DNA of 64,000 bases, taken from JBCBSZ01 sp039185015 (GTDB taxonomy: Bacteria; Actinomycetota; Acidimicrobiia; Acidimicrobiales; Poriferisodalaceae). Under the pieces are notes generated by a model. The model made no database searches and had not been told where the DNA came from. It worked only from the letters and a program-made list of their open reading frames with translations. Position numbers and translations under genes: made by a program. How positions within the stretch are numbered: position 1 is the stretch's first letter; each line of letters starts with the position of its first letter. Below, piece after piece: positions 25,597 through 33,940 of the stretch. The stretch covers positions 1-64,000 of the forward strand of contig JBCDAU010000008.1 in NCBI GenBank assembly GCA_039185015.1. Reading direction: 5' to 3'.

Positions 25597-26511
25597 GTGG
25601 GAGAGGTGAGCGAGGTGCGTGTCACGGAGTACACCGATCCCGGCAGCGTCTGGGCCTGGGGGTCGGAGCCGAAGCTCCGCCTCCTCGAGTGGCGCTTCGG
25701 CCACGGGCTCGCATGGCGTCGCGTGCTCGGCGGGATGATCGACGACCTCGAGGCGCAGTCGGCGGCCGAGGGCCAGCCCGTGCACCCCCGCACCGACGCC
25801 GGCCGGTTCGTCGAGCTCTGGCGGTCCGTGCACGCCACGACGGGCATGCCGTTCCCGACCGAACTGCGCGCCGCGTCCTCCACGACCAAGCTCGCCTGCC
25901 TGGCCGTCAAGGCGGCCGAGCGCCAGGGCTCGGCGCAGGCCGACCGCGTCCTGCGCCGTCTCCGGGAGTGGATGTTCCTGGTCGGTGAGCCCTTCGACAC
26001 GATGGTCTCGATCGTCGCTGCGGTGTCCGGCGTGCCGGACCTCGACATCGACGACTTCGTCGCCTCGATGAGCGACCCGGAGGTCCTCGTCGCCTACCAG
26101 CAGGACTGGGAGGAGACCCGGCGTCCGAACGCCCACGCCCGTCAGATCCAGGACGACCACGACGGTCACGGCCGGGTCCGGGCCGACGGCACCCGCTTCC
26201 GCTACGCCTTCCCGACCGTCGTCATCGACGGGCCCAGCGGCTCGGCGACCGTCGCCGGCTGGAAGCCGATCGAGGACTACGTCGCCGCGGTCGCGCAGGT
26301 CGCACCGTCGCTCGCCGACGATGCGAAGCCCGACCCCACCACCGACCAGGTCATCGCCCGCTGGGGCACCGCGGCGGACGTCGAGCTCGCCACCCTCGCC
26401 GGACCTCGCAGCGCGGACCCGACCGACGTCGTGGTCTACGAGTGGGGCGGCGGCGCCTTCTTCCTCACCGTGGCCGAGGCCCGGGCGAGAGGACTCCGCG
26501 CCATGACCTGA
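25597..26511 (+). CDS. DsbA/FrnE-like thioredoxin-fold protein
   Basis: The protein of up to 304 residues opens with VRVTEYTDPGSVWAWGSEPKLRLLEWRFG. This matches the DsbA-like group whose CxxC site is replaced by a D-P-x-S-x-W type sequence; here no CxxC is present. The middle is a helical insertion (about 90-165) as in DsbA. Such proteins bind glutathione or dithiol substrates, or act as isomerases. Three in-frame GTG codons (25597, 25606, 25615) compete as start; GGGAGAGG lies within them, so the true N-terminus may be 3-6 residues shorter. It has no signal peptide, so it is cytoplasmic. Confidence 0.75.
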   Translation: MGEVSEVRVTEYTDPGSVWAWGSEPKLRLLEWRFGHGLAWRRVLGGMIDDLEAQSAAEGQPVHPRTDAGRFVELWRSVHATTGMPFPTELRAASSTTKLACLAVKAAERQGSAQADRVLRRLREWMFLVGEPFDTMVSIVAAVSGVPDLDIDDFVASMSDPEVLVAYQQDWEETRRPNAHARQIQDDHDGHGRVRADGTRFRYAFPTVVIDGPSGSATVAGWKPIEDYVAAVAQVAPSLADDAKPDPTTDQVIARWGTAADVELATLAGPRSADPTDVVVYEWGGGAFFLTVAEARARGLRAMT

Positions 26512-26530
26512 TGGCCTCCCCCCGGCGCAC

Positions 26531-26582
26531 GTCCGTTGCTCAACTCCCATCCGAACGTGTCGATGGGTGGAGCACAGCGGAC
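26531..26582 (+). promoter_or_regulatory. Structured leader hairpin before HDOD gene
   Basis: Three paired blocks nest exactly: GTCCG 26531-26535 with CGGAC 26578-26582, GCTC 26538-26541 with GAGC 26570-26573, and CCCATC 26546-26551 with GATGGG 26562-26567 around a 10-nt loop. The internal loops are 2x4 and 4x2. It ends 22 bp before the GTG of the HDOD gene, so it would sit in the mRNA leader of the HDOD-EAL operon. Confidence 0.6.
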
Positions 26583-26604
26583 GTGAACCAAGGATGGGAC
26601 CGTC

Positions 26605-27429
26605 GTGTCAGTCCAGATCTCCACGCTCATCGATGAGCTCTCGATCCTCCCGGAGCAGAGCAGCGCGACCATGCAGCTGCTGCGCCTTCTGGACGACCCG
26701 GATGCCGATGCCAAGGACATCGTTCCGGTGATCGAAGCCGATCCGTCGATGACGGCTCGGCTCCTCACCCTGGCCAACAGCGCCTTCTTCGGGCTCAAGA
26801 CCCACGCCTCGAACGTCTGGTCGGCGGTCATGGTCGTCGGCTTCAACGTCGTGCGGGCGCTGGCGACCACCGGCGGCCTCGGACTCTCCGATCCCCGCCC
26901 GGGCGCCATGCCCGAGGGCTACTGGAGCCACGCCGTCGCCTCGGGAGCGGCGGCGAGCACCGTCGCCAAGCGGATCGGCGTGCGGGCGAGCGACGCCTTC
27001 TCGGCCGGCCTCCTCCACGACCTCGGTGCTGCGCTGCTGTACCGAGCGGCCACCGAGCGGTACATCGAGGCGCAGGTCGACCGGGGTGGCATCACCTACT
27101 TCGACCTCCATGCCGAGGTCCGCATCATGGGCGCCGGCCACGACGCCGTCGGTGCGGCCGTCCTCGAGCAGCTCTACTTCCCCACGATCCTGGTCAACGC
27201 CGTCCGAGACCACCATCTCCACCCGGACGACATCAGCGACACGATGACCCGGATCGTCTCGGCCGGCATCTCGCTGACCGAGACGCGACTGACGCCGAGC
27301 TGCACGCAGCCGGCCGCCGAGCACCTCGCCGCCGCCATGCGGGCGCTCGACCTGCCCGAGGAGCCCGATGACGAGCTCTTGGACCAGCTCGACCGTGAGG
27401 TCGCTGACCTCCGGGCGATGCTCGGTTGA
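26605..27429 (+). CDS. HDOD-domain signalling protein
   Basis: The 274-residue protein has an HDOD domain across about residues 10-205: ILPEQSSATMQLLRLLDDP, IEADPSMTARLLTLANSAFFG, VGFNVVRALATT and SAGLLHDLGAALLY. HDOD proteins act in signalling and are often tied to cyclic-di-GMP proteins. The HD residues are partly retained (GLLHDLG), but the full metal set of HD-GYP is absent, so a regulatory rather than hydrolytic role is likely. The GTG start follows GGATGGGACC. The EAL gene starts 30 bp downstream, and a leader hairpin lies upstream. Confidence 0.85.
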   Translation: MSVQISTLIDELSILPEQSSATMQLLRLLDDPDADAKDIVPVIEADPSMTARLLTLANSAFFGLKTHASNVWSAVMVVGFNVVRALATTGGLGLSDPRPGAMPEGYWSHAVASGAAASTVAKRIGVRASDAFSAGLLHDLGAALLYRAATERYIEAQVDRGGITYFDLHAEVRIMGAGHDAVGAAVLEQLYFPTILVNAVRDHHLHPDDISDTMTRIVSAGISLTETRLTPSCTQPAAEHLAAAMRALDLPEEPDDELLDQLDREVADLRAMLG

Positions 27430-27459
27430 TCCGCGCAGGAAGCTGACGGAGACGAACCC

Positions 27460-29151
27460 GTGGACAGCGCACTCGGCCAGTCGATGGTCGACCCTCTCCG
27501 GCTCGTGGGGACCGAGCTTCCCTTCGACGAGCTCGGCGAGGCGGTCTGCGCCGCCATCTCCGAACGTGCCCCCGGGCTCGGCGCGGCGATGCTGCGCCTG
27601 GACGCCCCACGCCGCACGCTGCGGGTGATCGCCGACCGGCACCTGCCCAACCTCGTGATCGACGAGCTGCCGCTCGGTCGGGCCGGCGGTCCGATCGGTC
27701 GTGCCGTCAGCCTCGACGAGACGATTGTCGACACCTCACCGTGGGCCGACCCGCATCGGCCGGACGCGCTCGTCGCCGCCGCCCCGATCCCCCACGACGG
27801 TGCCCCCGTCGGCGCCGTGGTGGTCGTCGGCGATGCGAGCCTCGTCGACGACGCCACCATCCTCCACCTCGAGGCGTGTGCGCAGCTCGTCGGCCTCGTC
27901 GCCGGTCGGACCGATGACTCCCTGCTCACGATCGACCCCCGCTCCGGACTCCCGGACGCCGGCGCGGCGAACGCCGTGCTCGGACGGGCCTCGTCACGCA
28001 CGGGCGGCTTCGGCGGCACCTTCGTCACCGTGCTCGTCGAGACCGGCGATCCGGCCGGTCGGTCGATGGCCCGCATCGGTGGGCGCCTCGACGAGGCCGC
28101 TCGACCGAAGGACCACGTCTTCGACCTCGGCGAGGGCCGCATCCTGGTCGTCTGCGGGCACCTCGGCTCGGCGACGCAGGCGACGCCCATCGTCGAGCAG
28201 GTCCGCGAGACCCTCCGCTCCGAGCCGACGGCCGCCGCCGTCCGCATCGGTGCCGTCGTGCACCGCACACCGATCGACGCCGGTCGGGTCATGGAGCGGG
28301 CCACCTCCGTGGCGACCGTCCCGATCCACCGTCAGCCGGCGATCTCCGATCTGAGCGAGATCGACGAGCACATGCCGGCCTCGATCGACGAGATCGAGGT
28401 CGCGCTCCAGGCCGGCCAGATCACGCCCTGGTACCAGCCGATCGTCTCCGCGCTGGACGGGAGGCCGCACGGTCTCGAGGCGCTCTCCCGGTGGCGGCAC
28501 GCCGACGGTGTCCGGGGCGCCGATCGCTTCGTCCCGACCCTCGAGGCGGTCGGCCGCGTGGCCGAGCTCACCGACGTGGTGCTCCGCGCCGTGTGCGCCG
28601 ACCTCCGCCGCTGGCAGGACGCCGGCGTCGTCGACGAGCGATTCGTCATCTCGGTCAACGTCTCCGCGGACGAGCTGTCCGACGACGCCTTCCCCGACCG
28701 GATCAGCGCCGTGGTCGTCGACCACGAGGTGGCCCCGACCTCGATCCGGATCGAGCTCACGGAGACGCTGGCGCTGTCCGACCGCGCCACGGCGATCCGC
28801 GTGCTCGGCGAGCTCCGCCGGCGCGGCTTCACGGTCGCGCTCGACGACTTCGGAACGGGCTACGCGACCTTCGCCTCGATGCGATCGCTGCCCATCGACG
28901 TGGTGAAGATCGATCGCAGCTTCATCCACGCCTTGCCCGACCGCTCGGCCGAGACCGTCGTCCACTCCGTCGTCGACCTGGCCGGCGTGCTCGGCCTCGA
29001 CATCGTGGCCGAAGGGGTCGAGCTCGATGAGCACCTGGACTTCCTCCGCACCGCCGGTGTGCACCACGTACAGGGCTACCTCGTGTCGGCACCCGTGGAA
29101 CCCTCACGGGTGCCCCAGCTGGTCGCCGAGCTGACCGAGCGAGCCCGATGA
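27460..29151 (+). CDS. GAF-like / degenerate GGDEF / EAL phosphodiesterase
   Basis: The 563-residue protein degrades or senses cyclic di-GMP. Residues about 20-150 look like a GAF sensor (LGAAMLRLDAPRRTLRVIAD, GGPIGRAVSL). Residues about 160-290 fit a GGDEF fold without the GGDEF motif. The EAL domain (about 315-555) keeps its catalytic residues: E in LEALSRW, N in SVNVSADEL, E in RIELTET, DD in LDDFGTGYA, K in VVKIDRSF, E in VAEGVE and Q in HHVQGYLVS. It is therefore probably an active phosphodiesterase. The preceding HDOD gene and a following small zinc-ribbon gene (ATGA overlap) form one operon. Confidence 0.88.
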   Translation: MDSALGQSMVDPLRLVGTELPFDELGEAVCAAISERAPGLGAAMLRLDAPRRTLRVIADRHLPNLVIDELPLGRAGGPIGRAVSLDETIVDTSPWADPHRPDALVAAAPIPHDGAPVGAVVVVGDASLVDDATILHLEACAQLVGLVAGRTDDSLLTIDPRSGLPDAGAANAVLGRASSRTGGFGGTFVTVLVETGDPAGRSMARIGGRLDEAARPKDHVFDLGEGRILVVCGHLGSATQATPIVEQVRETLRSEPTAAAVRIGAVVHRTPIDAGRVMERATSVATVPIHRQPAISDLSEIDEHMPASIDEIEVALQAGQITPWYQPIVSALDGRPHGLEALSRWRHADGVRGADRFVPTLEAVGRVAELTDVVLRAVCADLRRWQDAGVVDERFVISVNVSADELSDDAFPDRISAVVVDHEVAPTSIRIELTETLALSDRATAIRVLGELRRRGFTVALDDFGTGYATFASMRSLPIDVVKIDRSFIHALPDRSAETVVHSVVDLAGVLGLDIVAEGVELDEHLDFLRTAGVHHVQGYLVSAPVEPSRVPQLVAELTERAR

Positions 29152-29375
29152 GCGTTGTCCTTGACTCCGATGGCACCGCCGCCGACGGGAGGGTCGTGAA
29201 CCTCCCCGCAGCAGCCCCCGCACCGGTGCTCGAACCGTCCCCGGTCGGCATGGTTGCCCGCGCGTGCCGCGCCTGCGAGGTGACGTGGTTCGGTGACGAC
29301 AGCGACAACTGCTGGTGTTGCGGCGAGCCCGGCTCCACCGGCCCGCTCCGCCTCGTGGTCGCCCGCCGGTCCTGA
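29148..29375 (+). CDS. Small zinc-ribbon protein after EAL gene
   Basis: The 75-residue protein overlaps the EAL gene stop by 4 bp (ATGA). The first 30 residues are disordered (Ala/Pro-rich); the rest carries CRAC and CWCC motifs about 14 residues apart, flanking EVTWFGDDSDN. This is a compact zinc ribbon. A role as an adaptor or regulator in the c-di-GMP operon is possible but not shown. It ends just before repeat copy B. Confidence 0.65.
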   Translation: MSVVLDSDGTAADGRVVNLPAAAPAPVLEPSPVGMVARACRACEVTWFGDDSDNCWCCGEPGSTGPLRLVVARRS

Positions 29376-29389
29376 TCTGTTAGCCGAGC

Positions 29390-29465
29390 GGGGCCCCGGA
29401 GCCCCGGAGCTCGGTGCTCCTGCCCCCTCCCGATGTCCTCGCCCTGACGGGCTGCGGCCGGGCCG
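29390..29465. repeat. Interspersed repeat, copy B
   Basis: It lies between convergent genes. On the minus strand it reads GCAGCCCGTCAGGGCGAGGA (core at 29434-29455), then CGGGAGG, a GGAGC-ACCGA-GCTCC hairpin, and GGCTCCGGGGCCCC. Same family as copies A, C and D; it may serve as a two-way terminator. Confidence 0.75.
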
Positions 29466-29492
29466 TCGATCCGTGCCGGGCCGACCCCGGGA

Positions 29493-31022
29493 CTAGCTGG
29501 CGGCGCGGCCCTCGGCGCGGCGGGTGATGACGAGCTCGTGCTCGCTGGCGAGCTGCCTCGCCACGGCGATCATCCGCTCCGCGACGTCCTCGTCGTGGTC
29601 GTCGATCGCCTCGTGCTGGAGCGATCGCAGCTCCTGGAACAGCGACTCGCCGGGGATGCCGACGACCGACCGGGCGGCGTCACCCGCCGCCATCGCGAGC
29701 ACCGCCGCCTGCTGGTGGTCTCCGACGGCCGCCAGCGACTCCGCCGTCGCGACGAGTCGCTGCGGCAACGTCTCGAGGCTCACGCCGGACTCACGGCGCG
29801 CCGCGGCGACGACGGCGGCGATCCGCTCCCCGGCCACGGTCATCAACCACAGCGCGAGCACCGCCGCACCGACCCAGTCGGGCGCCCGGGAGATCACGGC
29901 CAACAGCGCGCCGGCGACCCACCCGAGCTCGATGCGGGTCTCGAGACCGGCGTAGGCCTGCCCACGACGGGCATGGGGGGCCTCGGTCTGGATCACCTCG
30001 TCGAACGCGCGCCGGGCCAGGCTGCCCGCGAGGCCGAGCGCGGCGGCGAGCGCGAGCACGCTGATCCGATGGAAGCGGAGCGCAGCGACGACGCCGGTGA
30101 TGCCGGGCAACGCCAGGGCGATGGTGAGCATGAGCTGCTCGTCGATGCGTCTTCGCATCCAGGGCGCGATGAACGTGCCGGAGAAGCTGCCGACCCCGCT
30201 CGCGACCGCCATCAGGCCGAAGAACCAGACCGGTTCGCCCGCCTCCTTCAGCACGAAACCGAGGTGGAAGAAGGCGAACCCCACCGTCGCCCGCAGCGAT
30301 CCCATGCCCATGGTCGCCGTCCTGATGCCGGCGCCGGACATCTCGGTCGTCTCCACGATCGGCGAGGCCGGCACCTCCGGGTGCGGGGACGGCACCCGCA
30401 ACGCCAGGATGGTGCCGAGCGCGTAGCTGAGCGCGCCGACGACCAGGACCGCTCCGGCTCCGGCGGTCTCGAGGATGAGCACACCGATCGGTGCAGCCGC
30501 CGCCCCGGCGGCCGTCCCGTCCCGAGCGAGGCGCGAGTTGACCACGACGAGGTGCTCGCGCTCCTCCACCAACACCGGCACGAGCGAGTTCCGCGAGACC
30601 GAGTACACCTTGGCGAGCACGACGATCGCGAAGGCGAGCGGGTAGAGCAGCAGGCTTCGCAGTTGCGCCGACAACAGCAGCGCGACCAGCGCCCGACCGC
30701 CGAGCGCTCCCATGAGCACGGCGCGGTGGCCGCCACGGAATCGGTCGATGAAGGGGCCGATGAGCGGAGCCAGGACCGCGAAGGGCGCCATCGTCAACGC
30801 GAGGTAGAGCAGGATCCGTGGCCGAGCAGCATCGAGCGACACGTTGAAGAACAGGGACCCGGCGAGGGAGACCGCGAAGAACGTCTCGCCCGCGCTGTGA
30901 CACATCTGGACCGGCAGCAGCGGACGGGCCGGAGAGGCGACCGGCACCGCCGCCGACCGCAACCGGCTCCACCACCCTGTTCCCTGCGGTGTCGGCTCGG
31001 GTGCCGCGGCCGGCGAGGTCAT
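29493..31022 (-). CDS. MFS-type transporter with C-terminal helical extension
   Basis: The 509-residue protein has about 12 hydrophobic helices. The first is at about 35-55 (ETFFAVSLAGSLFFN), followed by MAPFAVLAPLIGPFIDRFRGG, an MFS A-like motif. The last 90 residues are soluble and helical (TLPQRLVATAESLAAVGDHQQAAVLAMAAG), unusual for the family. The ATG overlaps the stop of an upstream lipoprotein gene (ATGA), so the two are co-translated. It might export a small molecule, perhaps linked to the neighbouring RiPP-like locus, but it is divergent from it and the substrate is unknown. Confidence 0.78.
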   Translation of the reverse strand: MTSPAAAPEPTPQGTGWWSRLRSAAVPVASPARPLLPVQMCHSAGETFFAVSLAGSLFFNVSLDAARPRILLYLALTMAPFAVLAPLIGPFIDRFRGGHRAVLMGALGGRALVALLLSAQLRSLLLYPLAFAIVVLAKVYSVSRNSLVPVLVEEREHLVVVNSRLARDGTAAGAAAAPIGVLILETAGAGAVLVVGALSYALGTILALRVPSPHPEVPASPIVETTEMSGAGIRTATMGMGSLRATVGFAFFHLGFVLKEAGEPVWFFGLMAVASGVGSFSGTFIAPWMRRRIDEQLMLTIALALPGITGVVAALRFHRISVLALAAALGLAGSLARRAFDEVIQTEAPHARRGQAYAGLETRIELGWVAGALLAVISRAPDWVGAAVLALWLMTVAGERIAAVVAAARRESGVSLETLPQRLVATAESLAAVGDHQQAAVLAMAAGDAARSVVGIPGESLFQELRSLQHEAIDDHDEDVAERMIAVARQLASEHELVITRRAEGRAAS

Positions 31023-31534
31023 GGGTCTGCCACGAGCCCTTCCGGCTCGATCGGTGTCGGCGTGGCGGACAGTCGCCAGCCGTCCTCGTCGTGGAGGCGG
31101 AACCGGTAGGCGGTGACCTCGCTGGACGATCGGTACACCTCGGCCCGCAGCTCGTTCTCCTCGGAGATCGGTCCCAGCCCGATGAGCACCCGTCCCTCGC
31201 GGACGGGAGCGTCGCTCACCGACTCGTCCACCGCTTCGGTGCGGGCGTCGACGAAGCGGAGCTCGACGACGTCGTCGTAGCGATCGATCAGGTCGACCTG
31301 CACGGCGAGCGCGATGGCGTCGCTCCCGAGGTGCTCGATGTAGATGAGCGGCTCCTCGACGTCGCCCACCTCGGTGTCCGGCCGATCGAGCAACCAGTCG
31401 AGCGCCGTGGCGTAGATCTGGGTCTCGCGGTCGTCGCTCGACGCGACCTCGCCGGCGCACGCAGCGACCGTCATGGCGACCGCTGCGGCCCCCACGAGGA
31501 GTCGCGACACCCTGCGCTGTGCGCCGCTCGGCAT
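31019..31534 (-). CDS. Exported lipoprotein-like protein, function unknown
   Basis: The 171-residue protein has a basic N-terminus and hydrophobic core (RRVSRLLVGAAAVAMTVAACAG) with a lipobox-like VAAC at about residues 23-26. The mature part is acidic and beta-rich (YIEHLGSDAIALAVQVDLIDRY, VTAYRFRLHDEDGWRLSATP). Its last codons overlap the MFS gene start. The start at 31532-31534 lies 78 bp from the divergent nucleotidyltransferase start. I do not recognise the family. Confidence 0.65.
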   Translation of the reverse strand: MPSGAQRRVSRLLVGAAAVAMTVAACAGEVASSDDRETQIYATALDWLLDRPDTEVGDVEEPLIYIEHLGSDAIALAVQVDLIDRYDDVVELRFVDARTEAVDESVSDAPVREGRVLIGLGPISEENELRAEVYRSSSEVTAYRFRLHDEDGWRLSATPTPIEPEGLVADP

Positions 31535-31611
31535 GCCCGCAGGGTATCGACGACGGTGCGACCGATCCGGGCGGCACCGTGGCGGGGCCCGGGCCTGGTT
31601 CACTCGACGGC

Positions 31612-32769
31612 GTGCACGTGCATCAGGACGACGACGTGGTCGCCGTCGTCCGCGACGCGCTGCTCGCCCTCGCCCGCATCGATGCCGAGCCCGACGAGGC
31701 GGTCGAACGGGCCTGGGTCCGGGGCGCCTGCCGAGCCCTCCTCCTCGATGCGGTCGACGGGCACGGGCTGTCGTCGACGCTCCACGACGCCCTGGTCGCC
31801 GTCGGCGCCGAGCCACCCGGTCGCCTCGTCGAGATCCGTCGTGGCGCGACCGTCCGCCGCCTCGCGGCAGCGCGTGCGCTCGGACCGATCGGACGGGCGC
31901 TCGACGGCGCATCGGTCCCCTGGGCCGTCCTCAAGGGTCCCGTCGTCGCTGCGCTCCACCCACGGCCGGAGCACCGCGAGTTCAACGACCTGGACATCCT
32001 CGTGCCAGGCCGCGCCCTCGGCCCTGCGCTCGACGCGCTGGCCGCCGCCGGCATCGAGGACCTGAACCGGAACTGGGCCGGGGTCCTCACCCACGGCGTC
32101 GCCGAGCTGCCCCTGCGATGCGGCGCGACCTGGATCGACTTCCACTGGCACGTCGTGGGTCTCGCCCGGACCCGACGCGAGCTGCGCGTCGACGCCGACG
32201 CGCTGATCGAGCGGCGACGCGTCGTGCCGCTCCCGACCGGACCGGTCCCGGCGCTCGACGCGACCGACCAGGTCCTGCACCTGGCCCTGCACGCCGGCTT
32301 GGGCGGTGCCGGCGTCCTCGCCTGGCTCCGCGACCTGGCAGTGGTCATCGAGTACGACCGACCTCACTGGCCGACGCTGTGCACTCGGGCAGAGCGCATG
32401 GGCGTCGCCCGTCTGACGGCGCACGTGCTGGACCGGGCCGCACGGTTGGTCGGTGCCACCGTCCCGCCGCACGCCGTCGCTGCACTCGGGACCGGACCGA
32501 TGCTCGCCCTGCGCCGCCGCCTCGACGACCGCTCATCGCGACGACTGCAGGATCGCATCGCTCCGGCGTTCATCGTGAAGACGGCCCGGGACGGAGTCCG
32601 ACCATCGCTCGCCGCCGTGGCACGGGTCGGAGGCGATCGCCTCCGGACACGGCTGGGCAGCCCTCGTCACTGGGATGTCGACGACGAGCGCAGCCCGATC
32701 TACTGGAACCACCGATCGGGCGGCGCCGACGAGCGGGACGCCTACCTCTCCCTGGCGGGAGGACCGTGA
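31612..32769 (+). CDS. NTP_transf_5-family nucleotidyltransferase
   Basis: The 385-residue protein belongs to the uncharacterised nucleotidyltransferase family PF14907. The family motifs are VLKGP at 106-110 and HREFNDLDILV around 121-131, with the metal-binding aspartates D126 and D128. The rest is helical (LHLALHAGLGGAGVLAWLRDLAVVIEYDR). In paeninodin-like lasso peptide clusters and PqqD-containing loci this family occurs beside an HPr-kinase-like protein, exactly as here: the next gene overlaps its stop (GTGA). The GTG at 31612 follows the conserved frame; the ORF is open further upstream but overlaps the divergent gene. Confidence 0.83.
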   Translation: MHVHQDDDVVAVVRDALLALARIDAEPDEAVERAWVRGACRALLLDAVDGHGLSSTLHDALVAVGAEPPGRLVEIRRGATVRRLAAARALGPIGRALDGASVPWAVLKGPVVAALHPRPEHREFNDLDILVPGRALGPALDALAAAGIEDLNRNWAGVLTHGVAELPLRCGATWIDFHWHVVGLARTRRELRVDADALIERRRVVPLPTGPVPALDATDQVLHLALHAGLGGAGVLAWLRDLAVVIEYDRPHWPTLCTRAERMGVARLTAHVLDRAARLVGATVPPHAVAALGTGPMLALRRRLDDRSSRRLQDRIAPAFIVKTARDGVRPSLAAVARVGGDRLRTRLGSPRHWDVDDERSPIYWNHRSGGADERDAYLSLAGGP

Positions 32770-33725
32770 GCGTCCACGCCCCGATGGCGATCCGGTCGGT
32801 CGGTGGCATGGTCGTCGGCGTGTCGGCCGACGCCCGGGACCTCGACCTCGTCGAGCGGCGCTTCGGTCAGACGGCGACCGTCGGCGCCCCCGAGCTCGTG
32901 GTCGAGGTCGGGCTGGAGGCCGTGCCGCTCCCGGAGCGCCCGCCCGACGACCGGGCGATCGATGCGGAGGTCTGGTTCGACGCGGCGAACGTGTGGTGGT
33001 CGTGGCGCGGGGTGACCGCGCACCACACCGCGATGTCGGTGCGGATCGGGCGGCCCGCGTCGCCGGGCGAGGACGTCGACGCCGCCGTCGACCTGCTCGC
33101 CCAGTACGGACTCGCCGCCGCGGCGGCGCGGCGGGACCGCGTCCTGGTCCACGGCGCGGCCCTGGGTCGAGACGGTGAGGCACTGCTCGTGGTCGGCTCG
33201 TCGGGTGCCGGCAAGTCGACGCTCGCAGGAGCGGCGCTGCTCGCCGGATGGTCGTTGCTCGGCGACGACCTCGTGGTCGTGCGACATGCGGACGGCGTCA
33301 TGACGGTCGAGGGCGTCGCTCGTCCCCCGTTGCTTCCCGACGACATCGTCGGCGGCAGCGCGGACCGGCTCGACGCCGAGCTCGTCGACCCCGACCGAGG
33401 CCGCGTCGAGATCCCGGCAGCCCTCCTGGCGACGGGGCGCCGGCCGGTGCGGGCGATCGTGGTCGTCGGCCACGACGAGGGCGACGGCACGTGGGAGCAC
33501 GTCGATCCGGGGGCGCGGCCCGGCGCGCTGGTGCAGGGTCTCGCCGTGCCGCCGGTGCCACCGATCACCCGAGCCCACCTCCCGATGTTGGCGTTGCTGG
33601 GGCGTCGACCGGTGTCGCGGCTCCGCCACGCCCGACCCGTGGAGATCAGGGCGCGGCGAGCCATCGAGCTGCTGCAGGAGATCTGGATCGCCGCCGGGGA
33701 CCTTCCGGCGGTCGCGGGTGACTAG
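32766..33725 (+). CDS. HPr-kinase-like protein (peptide or serine kinase homologue)
   Basis: The 319-residue protein has an HPrK/P-like C-terminal domain. VLVHGAAL is at 127-133, the Walker A motif GSSGAGKST is at 144-152, and LLGDDLVVV with D167-D168 follows, as in HprK where these acids handle phosphate transfer. No PTS gene is nearby. In lasso clusters such as paeninodin, the HprK homologue phosphorylates the C-terminal serine of the precursor. The N-terminal 115 residues are a family-specific domain. It is coupled to the nucleotidyltransferase by GTGA and ends within the last codon of the convergent precursor-like gene. Confidence 0.83.
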   Translation: MSVHAPMAIRSVGGMVVGVSADARDLDLVERRFGQTATVGAPELVVEVGLEAVPLPERPPDDRAIDAEVWFDAANVWWSWRGVTAHHTAMSVRIGRPASPGEDVDAAVDLLAQYGLAAAAARRDRVLVHGAALGRDGEALLVVGSSGAGKSTLAGAALLAGWSLLGDDLVVVRHADGVMTVEGVARPPLLPDDIVGGSADRLDAELVDPDRGRVEIPAALLATGRRPVRAIVVVGHDEGDGTWEHVDPGARPGALVQGLAVPPVPPITRAHLPMLALLGRRPVSRLRHARPVEIRARRAIELLQEIWIAAGDLPAVAGD

Positions 33726-33835
33726 TCGCCCGCGTCGCCGTCGTACTCGCGGCGGTAGCTGCCCGCCCGCATCATCGACGCGGTGACCTCGGCCCGCTCT
33801 TCGACCCGCGGTGCCTCGTAACGCTTCGCTGACAT
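33722..33835 (-). CDS. Candidate RiPP precursor peptide with lasso-type YxxP leader
   Basis: A 37-residue peptide, too short for most gene finders. A strong ribosome site, AGGAGGAGC, lies 7 bp before the ATG (33833-33835). The leader begins MSAKRYEAPRVEERAEV and carries the Y6-x2-P9 motif bound by the PqqD-like RRE (B1) of lasso systems. The tail after residue 19 is SMMRAGSYRREYDGDAGD. If the core starts at G25, D32 would be at position 8, a usual macrolactam acceptor. However, the usual Thr two residues before the core is absent, so this is inference. It lies 105 bp downstream of the PqqD-like gene. Confidence 0.6.
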   Translation of the reverse strand: MSAKRYEAPRVEERAEVTASMMRAGSYRREYDGDAGD

Positions 33836-33940
33836 CCCTGCTCCTCCTCGTCCCACGCCGAGTGAACGCTGTCAGCATTGTTAGCAACGCTGCACGTGAT
33901 GTTCCACAACTCCCGCGCCACGCTGTGCGCAGACCGTCGA

